Origin: Xylanibacter ruminicola
Lineage (GTDB): Bacteria; Bacteroidota; Bacteroidia; Bacteroidales; Bacteroidaceae
Length of the DNA: 64,000 bases
Assembly: GCF_900107775.1 (NCBI RefSeq)
Contig: NZ_FNRF01000001.1
Span: 248,001 to 312,000, forward strand
Reading direction: 5' to 3'
The translations under genes were made by a program, and so were the position numbers. This document shows positions 9,251-19,160 of this stretch, piece after piece; positions within the stretch are counted from its first letter, which is position 1, and each line of letters begins with the position of its first letter. Below the pieces are notes generated by a model. The model did no database searches, was not told where the DNA came from, and saw nothing but the letters and a program-made list of their open reading frames with translations.

Positions 9251-11020
9251 TTACCAGCCCTGGTTCTGCTTCAACTCATCGAACTTCAGCATCTCAGAGT
9301 AAGGTACAGGACCATAGATCATGTAGTCCTTATAATCGCGCTTATCAACCTCGATGGTGGTATAGGTCTTCTTACCATCAACGGTCTTAATGCTGATACC
9401 CTTAGCGGGCTCTGTCAGGTTAGCCTTCCAACGACGGAGATCCCAGAAACGGAAGCCCTCGAAGCTCAGCTCAATACGACGCTCGTTACGGATCAGCTCG
9501 CGCATCTTATCCTTGTCGTTCTTAATGCTCTCCAGATAGTCGTTACCCACACCAGCACGCTCGTGCAGAGCCTTGATGATGTCGTAAGCACTATAGCTGT
9601 GGTTACCCTTACCTGTTGGACCCCAAGCCTCGTTGGCAGCTTCAGCATAGTTCAGGAAGATCTCGGTAAAGCGGATACGAGCATTGTAGTGCTTCTGTGT
9701 GGTTTTTGCCGAGGGATCCAGGTTAATCTCCTGACGCAACAGCTTACGCATATAGTAACCTGTACGGGTAGAAGAACCAACCTCGTTGTTCAAACCATCA
9801 CGGTTCTGTGAATCATCCACTGTAGTGTTGATAGCTGTGTTATCCTTACCTGCACCGTTGCCATCATAAACAACGTACGCAGTCAGACGAGGATCACGAT
9901 CAGCATAAGGATTAGCAGCGTTGAATCCACTCTTTTCGTTGTCGATAGGATAACCGTTGGCCATTGGGAAGGCATTGACGAAGTTCTGAGTAGGATTGAT
10001 ACGACCCTTACCATAGAGTGATGGAGGGAACATATCAGCCTCGCGGTCGTTGCTACCGCTCTTCTCTACCTCACCTCTCCAAAGGATTTCCTTTGGCAGC
10101 TGACCAGCCGAGAGGGCGTCAATCTCATTGTTGCAGTACCAAGTCCAACCATTAGGATCCATACCAGCTACACCACCAATGCGGTCCAGAACTACTGCTG
10201 CATAATCGGCAGCCTGAGCCATGGTAGCACCCGACTTTTCGAAAGCAGGGCTAGCAGCCAGCAGAGCAGCCTTAGAACGGAAAGCCTCAACGATGGCACC
10301 CGACATACGAAGCTGGAAGTTAGCACCGAACACACGGTTGTACTGACCAACGTTTGCACCCTGATACTTTGAAGGTATCTCACTGGCATTCTTAATATCC
10401 TTATAATTAGTAGGCAACAGTTCCAGAGCACGGTCGCAGTCATCATAGATGGCCTGCAGGCACTCTGCAAAAGTGTTACGTGGCAGATTGAACTCGCTAC
10501 TTGCATCCTCTGGCTCAGTTACGATGGGCACACCCAGCAACTGACCATCGGCAGTCATACCACCATGAGCCTGCAACAGATAGTACATATACATGGCACG
10601 CATACCATAGGCCTCACCCTTCTCACGGTCGTTAAACATACGCGAAGCCATCTCGTCATTAGCCCAGTTCACCTTGTCGGCATTAGCCAGGAACAGGTTG
10701 AGATACATGATGGCAGCACGGCAGTTACGCCAACGCTCTGATGGGTTCTCGTTCGAAGTCCATGTACCTGAAGCAATCTTACGCCAGTCGTTTGTAGCGT
10801 CATTGCTCACAGCATCGTCGGTAGCCACCTCGCTGAATGGGAAGTCAGCGCAGGGGATACGTGTATAAGCATTACCCAATACGCCTTCAGCGTACTGAGG
10901 GTTTTCATACATATAGTCCAGACCGAGGTTGTTTTCAATAGCAGGCTCAAACAGGTCATCACATGATGTGAATGCTACCGATACTGCGGCCAGAGTCAAT
11001 ATATTAATAATCTTTTTCAT
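9251..11020 (-). CDS. xusD: SusD/RagB-like xylan-binding lipoprotein (second pair)
   Basis: A 589-residue lipoprotein (FTSC, Cys20) with SusD-like TPR helices. Conserved C-terminal signatures are present (RFTEIFLNYAEAANEAWG, LIRNERRIELSFEGFRFWDLRRW) and the chain ends in the usual N..GW. It starts 13 bp after the SusC-like partner gene. SusD-like proteins sit as lids on their SusC channels at the cell surface and capture oligosaccharides. It corresponds by position to XusD. The length is normal for the family and nothing is missing. Confidence 0.92.
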   Translation of the reverse strand: MKKIINILTLAAVSVAFTSCDDLFEPAIENNLGLDYMYENPQYAEGVLGNAYTRIPCADFPFSEVATDDAVSNDATNDWRKIASGTWTSNENPSERWRNCRAAIMYLNLFLANADKVNWANDEMASRMFNDREKGEAYGMRAMYMYYLLQAHGGMTADGQLLGVPIVTEPEDASSEFNLPRNTFAECLQAIYDDCDRALELLPTNYKDIKNASEIPSKYQGANVGQYNRVFGANFQLRMSGAIVEAFRSKAALLAASPAFEKSGATMAQAADYAAVVLDRIGGVAGMDPNGWTWYCNNEIDALSAGQLPKEILWRGEVEKSGSNDREADMFPPSLYGKGRINPTQNFVNAFPMANGYPIDNEKSGFNAANPYADRDPRLTAYVVYDGNGAGKDNTAINTTVDDSQNRDGLNNEVGSSTRTGYYMRKLLRQEINLDPSAKTTQKHYNARIRFTEIFLNYAEAANEAWGPTGKGNHSYSAYDIIKALHERAGVGNDYLESIKNDKDKMRELIRNERRIELSFEGFRFWDLRRWKANLTEPAKGISIKTVDGKKTYTTIEVDKRDYKDYMIYGPVPYSEMLKFDELKQNQGW

Positions 11021-11033
11021 ATTTATCTTATCT

Positions 11034-13835
11034 TTAGAGATTTACCTTCACACCAAGATTATACATACGTGTCTGAGGAGCAGTACCTACGTTCAGTTCC
11101 ATATACTTGCGCTCTTTGGCAATAGTCAGCAGATCGCTGCCACTTACATATACAGAAACACCCTTCACGAATGAATCGCCAGCGAAGATTGACTGAGGCA
11201 GATCATAAGTGAGCTGAACCTTGTTCAGACGGAATGCAGAAGTAGAGTACTTCCAGAAGTCAGAAGCGACGAAGTTCAGGTCGCCACTCTCTGTGGTCAG
11301 ACGAGGATAAGTAGCCGTAGAGGCTGTCTCTGGAGTCCAACGGTTCAGCACTACATCCGAGTATTTGCCGTCGCCATATACCCACGTATCCTTGCCATTC
11401 TTCAGGCCATTGCCACCAAAGGTGCCAGAACCCTGAGCAAAGAGGGTAAAGTCCTTATACTTTACAGTGAAGTGTACACCCATCTGGAATGGAGCAGTCC
11501 ACTTACCGATTACCACCTGGTCCTTAGAGTCGATGATACCATCACCATTCTGGTCCTTATACTTCAGGTCGCCAGGCTTGGTGTTGTTATTAATCTTTGC
11601 AGAGTTAGCTACATCGTCGGCATCCTTGAAGAAGCCAAGGCACTCGTAACCACGCATAGCCTCGATGCTCTGTCCCTCAGCCTTCAACCAGTCGTACTCT
11701 ACGTTCTCGTCCCACTTAGTGTTCTTCGAAGTATAGTACATAGCCGAAACACCGAAGTTAGTATCAAACTCACCAAACTTCTGATGTACGTTCAAGGTCA
11801 GGTCAACACCAGTACGACGCTGATTGTTGTAGTTAGTGTTAGCCAGGAAAGTAGATACAGGCCAGTAAGTCTGGAAGTAGCTTGGATAGATAGTCGAAGC
11901 TGTTGTCAGCAGACCGTTTGTTGAAGTGGTGAAGAAGTTGGCATCGAACTTCAATGCGCCTTCCCACAACGAACCAGTCAGACCAGCACGGAACTCCTTA
12001 CGCTTAATGAAGCCGAGGTTATAGTTAGAACCCTGCTGCGAATCGCTGGTCTGCATAGAGTTAGCAACCTCGTTCCATCCCCACCATGTACCGGTAGCAG
12101 TGAAAACATAGTCGTACATATAGTACTTCTCGATATCAAGGTCCTGATTGATGATACCATATGAAGCGGTCAGCTTCAGATCATCTACAGCCTTCACATT
12201 ACGCAGGAAGCTCTCGTTCTTCAAGCGCCAACCCAGTGATACTACTGGAGAGATGGCCTCACGATGACCCTCTGCCAGTTTAGCTGAGTGAATGGCAGCC
12301 ATTGAGAGGTCTGCATAATAAGTATGAGCATAGTTATAAGCCAGTTGCAAACCAAGGTTAGCATTGCTGGTACGGTGATACTTACCATCCTCACTAATCT
12401 GATAGCCGTGAGCCAACAATGTAGCGTTGAGGTTGTGGTCACCAAACGAGCGGTCGTAGTCGAGCTGAGCCTGCATCAGGATGAGCTGCTTGTCATGACT
12501 GTTGCTGAGGTTCTGAGTACCAGTGCGCTTATCTGTACCATACTTGGTAATCGATGTGATCAGATCCTGACCAGAGTAATTATTCCATTTAGCCTCGTAA
12601 ACAGCATACTCGTTGTTGATAGAGGTGTTATACTGTGTGTGGTAGTCAACAGCGAACTTGGTCTTCAACTTCAGGCCCTTTACCAGACTGTTCAAGTCGA
12701 AGTTCATGCCCATATCAAACTGCATCTGACGAGAGGTGTACTTGTTGTAACCTGCTGCATACATAGCTGCGAATGGGTTAGTCTGCTGCGACTGAGTACC
12801 ACCAAGGAAGTACTTACCATCGATGATATAGTTAGAGTTCTGAATGGTCTTCAGCGTTACAGCATCAGCTTCCTCCACATACGAGATGGGGATGAATGGC
12901 ACCAAAGGATACTGACTGGTAGGACGCATAGTAGCCGACTCACTCCAGAAGTTACTATTATCGTTACGGGCATCGTAGAATGTGGCATTGGCGTTTACAT
13001 AACCGTCAATCCAGTCATTCAGACGCAGGTCGATGTTACCACGAACATTCAAACGAGTGGTATGATTGTTCTTACCCTCGCCGAAGTTCATCAGGCTACC
13101 AACATTCGACAAACCGATATTGGCATAGAAGTGAGCCAGACGACCACCACCTGAGAACTCAGCTGTACCATCGTAACGCTGATAGGTCTTTTTAATATAC
13201 TGGCTATCAAAGAAGTTGATGTTTGGATAACGGTAGGGATTCTCATTAGAGGCATAGTGATAGATATCATCCTCAGAGTAAACGGCAGCCTTACCATCGT
13301 TCTGCAGAGCCTCGTTATAAAGCTCCATATAAGCAGCCGATCCCAGATACTTAGGATAGCTCTTTGGAACATAGAGCGAAGCATTACCACGAACACTTAC
13401 ATTCAGACCGTCGTTACGACCATGCTTGGTAGTAATCAGAATCACACCTTTTGCAGCACGGCTACCATAGAGCACTACTGCCGAAGCGGCCTTCAGGAAG
13501 GTAATCTGCTCAATCTCGGTGGGCAGTACATTGTTGGCAGCACGGGGCACACCATCAACAAGTACCAAGGCCTCACCCTGATTCCAAAGCTGTCCGTTAT
13601 AACCGCCAACCAAAGCATCCATACCATCCAGACTATAGGTTGTATAGTCCTTCTTGGCCTGCTCTATCATATTGACAGTTGAAACACCTCCCATCAGATC
13701 AGCCTCGTTGACTGTGCGGAAGGCCACATTCACCTGACTTGCCACAGAGTCGGTATATTCCTTCTCTGTCTGTGCCACTGCTGCTACAGGCAGCAGAGCG
13801 GCGCCAAGTGCAATATTCTTAATTATATGTTTCAT
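11034..13835 (-). CDS. xusC: SusC-like TonB-dependent transporter lacking the N-terminal carboxypeptidase-like domain (second pair)
   Basis: A 933-residue protein with a signal peptide ending near AVAQ. A short linker leads directly into the plug domain (ALVLVDGVPRAANNVLP, AVVLYGSRAAKGVILITTK) and the barrel follows, ending RMYNLGVKVNL. The N-terminal beta-sandwich seen in the other SusC proteins here (GxVxDxxGEPLIGA) and a clear EVVVVGYG TonB-box region are absent, which explains the roughly 110-residue deficit. It starts 36 bp after the upstream SusD gene. It probably imports a different xylo-oligosaccharide class from the first pair. How it contacts TonB without the usual N-terminus is not evident. 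Confidence 0.9.
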   Translation of the reverse strand: MKHIIKNIALGAALLPVAAVAQTEKEYTDSVASQVNVAFRTVNEADLMGGVSTVNMIEQAKKDYTTYSLDGMDALVGGYNGQLWNQGEALVLVDGVPRAANNVLPTEIEQITFLKAASAVVLYGSRAAKGVILITTKHGRNDGLNVSVRGNASLYVPKSYPKYLGSAAYMELYNEALQNDGKAAVYSEDDIYHYASNENPYRYPNINFFDSQYIKKTYQRYDGTAEFSGGGRLAHFYANIGLSNVGSLMNFGEGKNNHTTRLNVRGNIDLRLNDWIDGYVNANATFYDARNDNSNFWSESATMRPTSQYPLVPFIPISYVEEADAVTLKTIQNSNYIIDGKYFLGGTQSQQTNPFAAMYAAGYNKYTSRQMQFDMGMNFDLNSLVKGLKLKTKFAVDYHTQYNTSINNEYAVYEAKWNNYSGQDLITSITKYGTDKRTGTQNLSNSHDKQLILMQAQLDYDRSFGDHNLNATLLAHGYQISEDGKYHRTSNANLGLQLAYNYAHTYYADLSMAAIHSAKLAEGHREAISPVVSLGWRLKNESFLRNVKAVDDLKLTASYGIINQDLDIEKYYMYDYVFTATGTWWGWNEVANSMQTSDSQQGSNYNLGFIKRKEFRAGLTGSLWEGALKFDANFFTTSTNGLLTTASTIYPSYFQTYWPVSTFLANTNYNNQRRTGVDLTLNVHQKFGEFDTNFGVSAMYYTSKNTKWDENVEYDWLKAEGQSIEAMRGYECLGFFKDADDVANSAKINNNTKPGDLKYKDQNGDGIIDSKDQVVIGKWTAPFQMGVHFTVKYKDFTLFAQGSGTFGGNGLKNGKDTWVYGDGKYSDVVLNRWTPETASTATYPRLTTESGDLNFVASDFWKYSTSAFRLNKVQLTYDLPQSIFAGDSFVKGVSVYVSGSDLLTIAKERKYMELNVGTAPQTRMYNLGVKVNL

Positions 13836-13871
13836 AAATCAATGTTCTTATAAATAATAGTATTGATGATC

Positions 13872-15770
13872 TTACCATCCTGGATTCTGACCAAACTCAG
13901 GATAAAGTGTTGTATCCGATTTCTTAAGTGGCAGCCAGTAGTGCTTCTTAGAGAAATTACGCTTCAGAATCACCTTCTCGCTCCATTCTGCAACAGTGTT
14001 CTTTGTAGGATCATCCACATTCATATCGCCTACACGCAAGAATTCCTGTGATGTCTTGATGTTATAAGGATACTTGTCCAGGAGGAGCCAACGGCGCAAG
14101 TCGTTGAAACGGTGTCCCTCGAACGAGAGCTCTACAGCACGCTCACGACGAACCTCGCTCATGAAATTGTCGAGTGAAGCAGTGTTCTTATCGGCAACAG
14201 CAGCTACGCCAGCACGCTCGCGCACCTTGTTTACTGCGTCAACAGCAGTCAGCTTGCAACCTACAGAACCTGTAGCACTACCAGTAGCCTCGGCAGCAGC
14301 CTCAGCATACATCAGGTATACATCCGACAAACGCATCCAGGGGATATGCATGTGAATCTGTGGCGACCATCCATAACCATCGTCCACCTTGTTACACTTG
14401 GTAGAAACGAACTTATAGTTAAAGTAACCAGTACGGGTTCCACGGTACTCATCACGATACTTACCATTGGTCTGCATGTCAGCATAACGCCAATCCTTGA
14501 AACCGTCGTCTTCCTTTACAATCATCTGACAGCCATCATACTTGATGTCATGATAGAAACGTGGGTCGCGGTCCTTCCAAGGATGAGTCTTATCAAACTG
14601 AGAATCGCTATCATCCAAAGGCAGACCGTTAGCCATACCATAGTAGTTTACATAGTTGGCAGTAGGCATAAACGTTACACCACTGTCGTTGATATCCATA
14701 CCACCATAGCACTTTACCTGTCCCCAGGCTGAGCAACCCCAACCAGAACCATAGGTAGGACCACGGAAGATAGCCTCGGTGATGGTATTATCCTTATTCT
14801 GTCCAGGCATCTTACCTGAACCATCCATTGTCACGAAGTTCTCAGAGTACTCGTCGAATGGAATCAGACCGAACTGTGTATTACCACCATCAACAATGTT
14901 CAGCAGCTCACCAAATGCCTCAGCAGCACGCTTAGCAAAGTCTTTATTATAGGTAGTAGCGCCTGTCGACTCCTCGTTCATCAAAGGACTGGCAGCCCAC
15001 AATAGATCCTTACCCAGATAACCGAGGGCAGCAATCTTAGTTACACGCAACTGGTTCTTACCTGCAGTTACACGTCCTACAGTAGTCTTATCCCAGTCAA
15101 CAGGCAGCAGGTCGGCAGCCTTACGGAAGTCGGCAGCAGCCTTCTCAGCGCACTCGGCATAAGAGAGACGAGGCAAAGTAAGTTTCTCACCAGCGGGAAG
15201 AACAGAATCGATATAAGGCAGACCACCAAAGTACTGCATCAACATGAAGTGGAACCAACCACGGAAGAAGTAAAGCTGACCGGCAATCAGGTCTTTCTCC
15301 TCCTTGGTAGCGGTGATCTTATCCAGATTCTCGATACCCATGTTAGCCTTGCGGATACCATACCATGCCAAAGGCCACATAGAGTGCTTGAAACGGTCGG
15401 GACCATTAGCACTGGTTGTCTCGTTGCTTGCACGATCCATCCAACCAGACTGCCATCCGTCGAATTCGCTCTGCCATCCCCAGAAGTCACCCTGGTCAAC
15501 CTTATAACACATGTGATAGTTCACATTAATGTTCATAATCTCATCCTCACCCCAGTTCCAAGAGTTAGTCCAGTAACCGTTGGTAGGATCAGGCTGGCAA
15601 TAGTATAATTCCTCTACAAAGCCCTGGAAGTTATGGAAATCCTTGTAGGCGTCAGTATCAGAGATATCTGATTCTGGGGCTTTGTCCAAATAGTCGGTGC
15701 ACGAAGTCATACCCAGACTCAGGGTCAGGGCAGCAGCACCTATCATTATATACTTATTTAGAAATTTCAT
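13872..15770 (-). CDS. xusB: SusD/RagB-like xylan-binding lipoprotein (first pair)
   Basis: A 632-residue lipoprotein (MTSC, Cys24). It is tryptophan-rich near residues 60-120 (GYWTNSWNWGEDE, DFWGWQSEFDGWQSGW), plausible aromatic platforms for a xylan chain. Standard SusD signatures follow (FRGWFHFMLMQYFGG, RRERAVELSFEGHRFNDLRRW) and the end is FGQNPGW. It starts 12 bp after the first SusC-like gene. By synteny it is XusB, the surface lid of XusA. Confidence 0.92.
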   Translation of the reverse strand: MKFLNKYIMIGAAALTLSLGMTSCTDYLDKAPESDISDTDAYKDFHNFQGFVEELYYCQPDPTNGYWTNSWNWGEDEIMNINVNYHMCYKVDQGDFWGWQSEFDGWQSGWMDRASNETTSANGPDRFKHSMWPLAWYGIRKANMGIENLDKITATKEEKDLIAGQLYFFRGWFHFMLMQYFGGLPYIDSVLPAGEKLTLPRLSYAECAEKAAADFRKAADLLPVDWDKTTVGRVTAGKNQLRVTKIAALGYLGKDLLWAASPLMNEESTGATTYNKDFAKRAAEAFGELLNIVDGGNTQFGLIPFDEYSENFVTMDGSGKMPGQNKDNTITEAIFRGPTYGSGWGCSAWGQVKCYGGMDINDSGVTFMPTANYVNYYGMANGLPLDDSDSQFDKTHPWKDRDPRFYHDIKYDGCQMIVKEDDGFKDWRYADMQTNGKYRDEYRGTRTGYFNYKFVSTKCNKVDDGYGWSPQIHMHIPWMRLSDVYLMYAEAAAEATGSATGSVGCKLTAVDAVNKVRERAGVAAVADKNTASLDNFMSEVRRERAVELSFEGHRFNDLRRWLLLDKYPYNIKTSQEFLRVGDMNVDDPTKNTVAEWSEKVILKRNFSKKHYWLPLKKSDTTLYPEFGQNPGW

Positions 15771-15782
15771 TGTTTTCTTTTT

Positions 15783-18700
15783 TTATAGGTTGATCTTAAG
15801 ACCTAAGTTAAAACGCTTAACAGTAGGATAGGCTCCCTGTGAAGCGAGACCAGTTCCAGCGAAGTTCGACTCACGGTCGTCTGGCATACGGCTCCATACC
15901 CAGAGGTTGTTACCATTCAGGAATACCTTCAGACTCTGTGCACCCATCTTCTTAACCCAAGGCTGAGTGAATGTATAGGCAATCTCAGCATTCTTCAGAC
16001 GGATGAATGAACCATCATAGTGGAAACGTGTTCCCTCGTAATAGTCGGGCTTAGAACCCCAACGTGGCATAGGTGCGTCGGCATCCATGTTATCCACGGT
16101 CCAGTAGCTACCCTCATCATATACGGTGTCGAGTTTTCCACCAGGCAGAGAGTTGAAGGCTACATAACGAACCACATTACGTACGCCATAGAACTGCATA
16201 TAAACGCTGAAGCCCTTCCACTCCCAACCGATAGAAGCACTATAGGTGTTCTGTGGTGTGCCAGTCAGACTATATGGAGCAGAATCGTTAGAATCAATCA
16301 CACCATCACCATTGTAGTCGTGGATGATGTAAGATCCAGGCAGCTTCTGATCATCATTGGTATTGAAATCGGTCATACCGATAACCTGGTCCCAAGTGTT
16401 AGCATAGCCAGATGTCAGGTTTGCGTGATCCTGACCAATAGCAAAGCCTGTCTGCTTCTGATAGTCGGGCAGTCCAGGAGCATCATCATACTCCAGAATC
16501 TTATTCTCAGCATGAGTCATGTTGAAGTTACCCCAGAAACGCATGCCATTATGAAGCACCTTGTTTACACGGAGTTCCAACTCATAACCCTTGGTACGAA
16601 CACGACCCAGGTTAGCAGTGGCAGGTGTAGCACCATAATAAGAAGGAATAGAACGGTTAGCACCAGCAATCAGAATGTCGGAACGCTTCTCGTGGAAGAT
16701 TTCAATCGATCCGGCGAACAAACCATCCAACAGAGAGTAGTCGATACCTAAGTTCTGCTTGATAGCCTTCTCCCAGTGTACATCGGGGTTACCTACAGAA
16801 GACTCTTTATACCATGTGTAAGGACTGGTCTCAGTCTGCAGGCCCTGCTGAATGTTACCACCATATGCCCACTGTGTAGCATAGAGCCAACGACTGTTGA
16901 TATAGTCATCACCAACCTCACCATAAGAGTAACGGAACTTCAGCATGCCAATATACTTCTTCAAAGGCTGGAAGAACTTCTCCTCACTAATCAGATAACC
17001 TACTGCACCTGAGTTGAAGAAAGCAAAGCGGTTGGCGCTTGAGAACTTCTCTGATCCGTTGTAAGCACCATTGTACTCAAAGAAATATCTGCCACCATAA
17101 TTATAAGTGGTACGGAAGGCCCAGTCCTCACGATAATTGGTGAAGTTACCACCCCATGTGCGCTCTGTACGGTTGAATACACCCATGGCAGTTACATCGT
17201 GCTGACCGAACTGACGGCCCCAGAACAACTGTCCCTGATAGAACAGGTTACGCTGTGTGTTCCAGTTCTGAATAGAACCACCATCAGTACTCCAGAGGAT
17301 ACCCTCGTGGTAGTCGAAGTTGGTCTTACTGTCCTGAGGCTGAGAATACTTCTCCAGACCAGTCTCAGGATCAATCCACTTGGTCTGTGTAGAGTGGTTC
17401 ATATCGTTGATACCACGGTTCACCTCTACAAACACGTTATCCCAAGATACTGTAGCCGAAGCACGGAGTCCTGGTGTGATGAACGACAGATCCTGCTCCA
17501 GGATGAAGTCGGTATTTACGCGCGTAGTAGTATTGGTGGCCGAACCATGACCAGTTGCAATATCCTGCATAGAGTTATGGGCACCCTGAGTGTCGTCGGG
17601 ATAGTAACCCCATGTACCGTCACTGTAACGAGGCATGAAAGCATCTGTTGGTGTGCTGTAGGCAGCCTGCCACAACTGGCTCTCATACCAAGAACCGGTG
17701 TCGATACCATATAGACCTTTCTTCTGACCATGGCTTCCGAACAGATTTGACTTCAAGACTGTTGTCTTAGTAATCTGGAAGTCCAGGTTTGAACGTACGT
17801 TGATACGGTTGAAACCATAACCGGCATTATAACCACGGTTATTATCAAACTCCCTATACAAGTCACCCTCGTGCAGGAAGTCAACCGAAGCAAAGTACTT
17901 TACGGCCTTGGTACCACCCGAGATGTTTACATTAGGATTGTAAGAGAAAGCCATCTTCTTGAAGAGCTCGTCCTGCCAATCCACATCAGGATAGCGCTCG
18001 CGCTCTGCCTGATCGATAGGGTTACGATACTTATTCAGGATTCCCTCTGGTGTAATCTTACCCCATGAAGAAGGAGTGAGACCTAACTCATGCTCGATAG
18101 CCTGGTTACGAACGGCCAGTGCATCGGCTGAGTGCAGCTTTCCAGGCAGCTGTGAAACCACCTTGGCAGTAGCCTGCATACCGATTTCGATCTTGGCCTT
18201 ACCATCATTACCACGTTTGGTAGTAACCAGAATAACACCATTGGCACCCTTCACACCATACACGGCTGTAGCAGAGGCATCCTTCAGTACAGAAATGCTC
18301 TGTACAGAGGCGATGTCGATACTTCCGAGTGAACGCTCAATACCATCCACCAATACAAGAGGATCGCTTGAGTTCCAAGAAGAAATACCACGGATCACAA
18401 TCTTTGGATCCTCATCACCTGGCATACCAGTAGACTGCATGGTTACCACACCAGGCAGATTACCTGTCAGGGCAGCACCAATGTTGCTCACACCGCCGGC
18501 ACGCTCCAGCACCTCACCTGTGGTCTGGGTAATAGCACCTACCACCGAGGCTTTTTTCTGCTGGCCGTAACCAACTACTACCACTTCCGTCAACTTGGTG
18601 TTGTCGGTCAGTGTCACCTTGAAAGTGCGCTGCTTGCCCACCTTCAGTTCCTGAGTGTTCATTCCCACATAAGAGATCACAATAACAGAACTCTCAGAAG

Positions 18701-18917
18701 GAACCTTCAACTGGAAATTACCGTCAAAGTCCGTTACCGTACCCTGACCAGTGTTTCCCTTCAAAACAACCGATGCGCCAATCAGAGGCTCACCCGCATT
18801 GTCAACGACCGATCCCTTAATGCTAACACTGCCTACCTGCGCCTGCGCGAAAGCAGAGCAGAAAAGTAGAAGCAAAGAAGGAACAGCACGTTTCAAAAGA
18901 CTTGTTAGCTGTTTCAT
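15783..18917 (-). CDS. xusA: SusC-like TonB-dependent xylo-oligosaccharide transporter (first pair)
   Basis: A 1044-residue outer-membrane protein. It has a signal peptide ending AFAQAQ, a carboxypeptidase-like beta-sandwich (about 30-110, GSVVDNAGEPLIGASV), a TonB-box-like segment (EVVVVGYG), a plug (about 120-240) and a 22-strand barrel ending RFNLGLKINL. It is the first gene of the core xylan operon (SusC-SusD-SusC-SusD-lipoprotein-GH10). A TAnnTTTG box lies about 100 bp upstream, preceded by two copies of the candidate HTCS operator. Its job is energy-dependent uptake of oligosaccharides made by the surface GH10 enzyme. Confidence 0.93.
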   Translation of the reverse strand: MKQLTSLLKRAVPSLLLLFCSAFAQAQVGSVSIKGSVVDNAGEPLIGASVVLKGNTGQGTVTDFDGNFQLKVPSESSVIVISYVGMNTQELKVGKQRTFKVTLTDNTKLTEVVVVGYGQQKKASVVGAITQTTGEVLERAGGVSNIGAALTGNLPGVVTMQSTGMPGDEDPKIVIRGISSWNSSDPLVLVDGIERSLGSIDIASVQSISVLKDASATAVYGVKGANGVILVTTKRGNDGKAKIEIGMQATAKVVSQLPGKLHSADALAVRNQAIEHELGLTPSSWGKITPEGILNKYRNPIDQAERERYPDVDWQDELFKKMAFSYNPNVNISGGTKAVKYFASVDFLHEGDLYREFDNNRGYNAGYGFNRINVRSNLDFQITKTTVLKSNLFGSHGQKKGLYGIDTGSWYESQLWQAAYSTPTDAFMPRYSDGTWGYYPDDTQGAHNSMQDIATGHGSATNTTTRVNTDFILEQDLSFITPGLRASATVSWDNVFVEVNRGINDMNHSTQTKWIDPETGLEKYSQPQDSKTNFDYHEGILWSTDGGSIQNWNTQRNLFYQGQLFWGRQFGQHDVTAMGVFNRTERTWGGNFTNYREDWAFRTTYNYGGRYFFEYNGAYNGSEKFSSANRFAFFNSGAVGYLISEEKFFQPLKKYIGMLKFRYSYGEVGDDYINSRWLYATQWAYGGNIQQGLQTETSPYTWYKESSVGNPDVHWEKAIKQNLGIDYSLLDGLFAGSIEIFHEKRSDILIAGANRSIPSYYGATPATANLGRVRTKGYELELRVNKVLHNGMRFWGNFNMTHAENKILEYDDAPGLPDYQKQTGFAIGQDHANLTSGYANTWDQVIGMTDFNTNDDQKLPGSYIIHDYNGDGVIDSNDSAPYSLTGTPQNTYSASIGWEWKGFSVYMQFYGVRNVVRYVAFNSLPGGKLDTVYDEGSYWTVDNMDADAPMPRWGSKPDYYEGTRFHYDGSFIRLKNAEIAYTFTQPWVKKMGAQSLKVFLNGNNLWVWSRMPDDRESNFAGTGLASQGAYPTVKRFNLGLKINL

Positions 18918-19017
18918 TTTGATTGATTTTGATACATAATTTGACTATAGTTAATTGAGATAAAAAAAACTTGTTTTGATTCTACATACTTTTTCGACTT
19001 ACAGACTAAAACGGCCG

Positions 19018-19025
19018 CAAAAGTA
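19018..19025 (-). promoter_or_regulatory. -7 box of the xylan core operon
   Basis: TACTTTTG on the leftward strand, 92 bp before the ATG of xusA. The -33 position has no TTTG, as expected for a promoter needing an activator. An HTCS box begins 32 bp upstream. Confidence 0.55.
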
Positions 19026-19057
19026 CATATTTTAAGTAAAAAAAGGTTTAAAAAGAA

Positions 19058-19085
19058 GAAACACAAACTTTATATTCAGTAACAA
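19058..19085 (+). promoter_or_regulatory. candidate xylan HTCS operator, copy 2 (xylan operon, promoter-proximal)
   Basis: Half-sites GAAACA (19058-19063) and GTAACA (19079-19084) with ACTTT at 19067-19071. The orientation and distance (32 bp) to the -7 box match the boxes at GH115, GH95 and GH10-CE1. Confidence 0.6.
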
Positions 19086-19095
19086 TTAAAGAAAA

Positions 19096-19123
19096 ATGTT
19101 ACAAAATATAAAGTCCGTGTTAC
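19096..19123 (-). promoter_or_regulatory. candidate xylan HTCS operator, copy 3 (xylan operon, inverted)
   Basis: On the leftward strand, GTAACA (19123-19118), ACTTT and GTAACA (19102-19097) give the same 21 bp spacing. It faces copy 2 with 10 bp between them and has the two best half-sites of the set. No second promoter is visible beside it, so it probably adds to control of the xylan operon. Confidence 0.55.
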
Positions 19124-19134
19124 AGAAAACAAAG

Positions 19135-19160
19135 AAAACTAATAATATCGAGTTAGTTTT
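19135..19160 (-). terminator. possible weak terminator after GH115
   Basis: An 8 bp perfect but AT-only-rich stem (AAAACTAA/TTAGTTTT) overlaps the stop of the GH115 gene. The leftward U-tract is interrupted (TTTTCTTTGTTTTC). It may terminate weakly and let some transcription run into the xylan operon. Confidence 0.3.
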
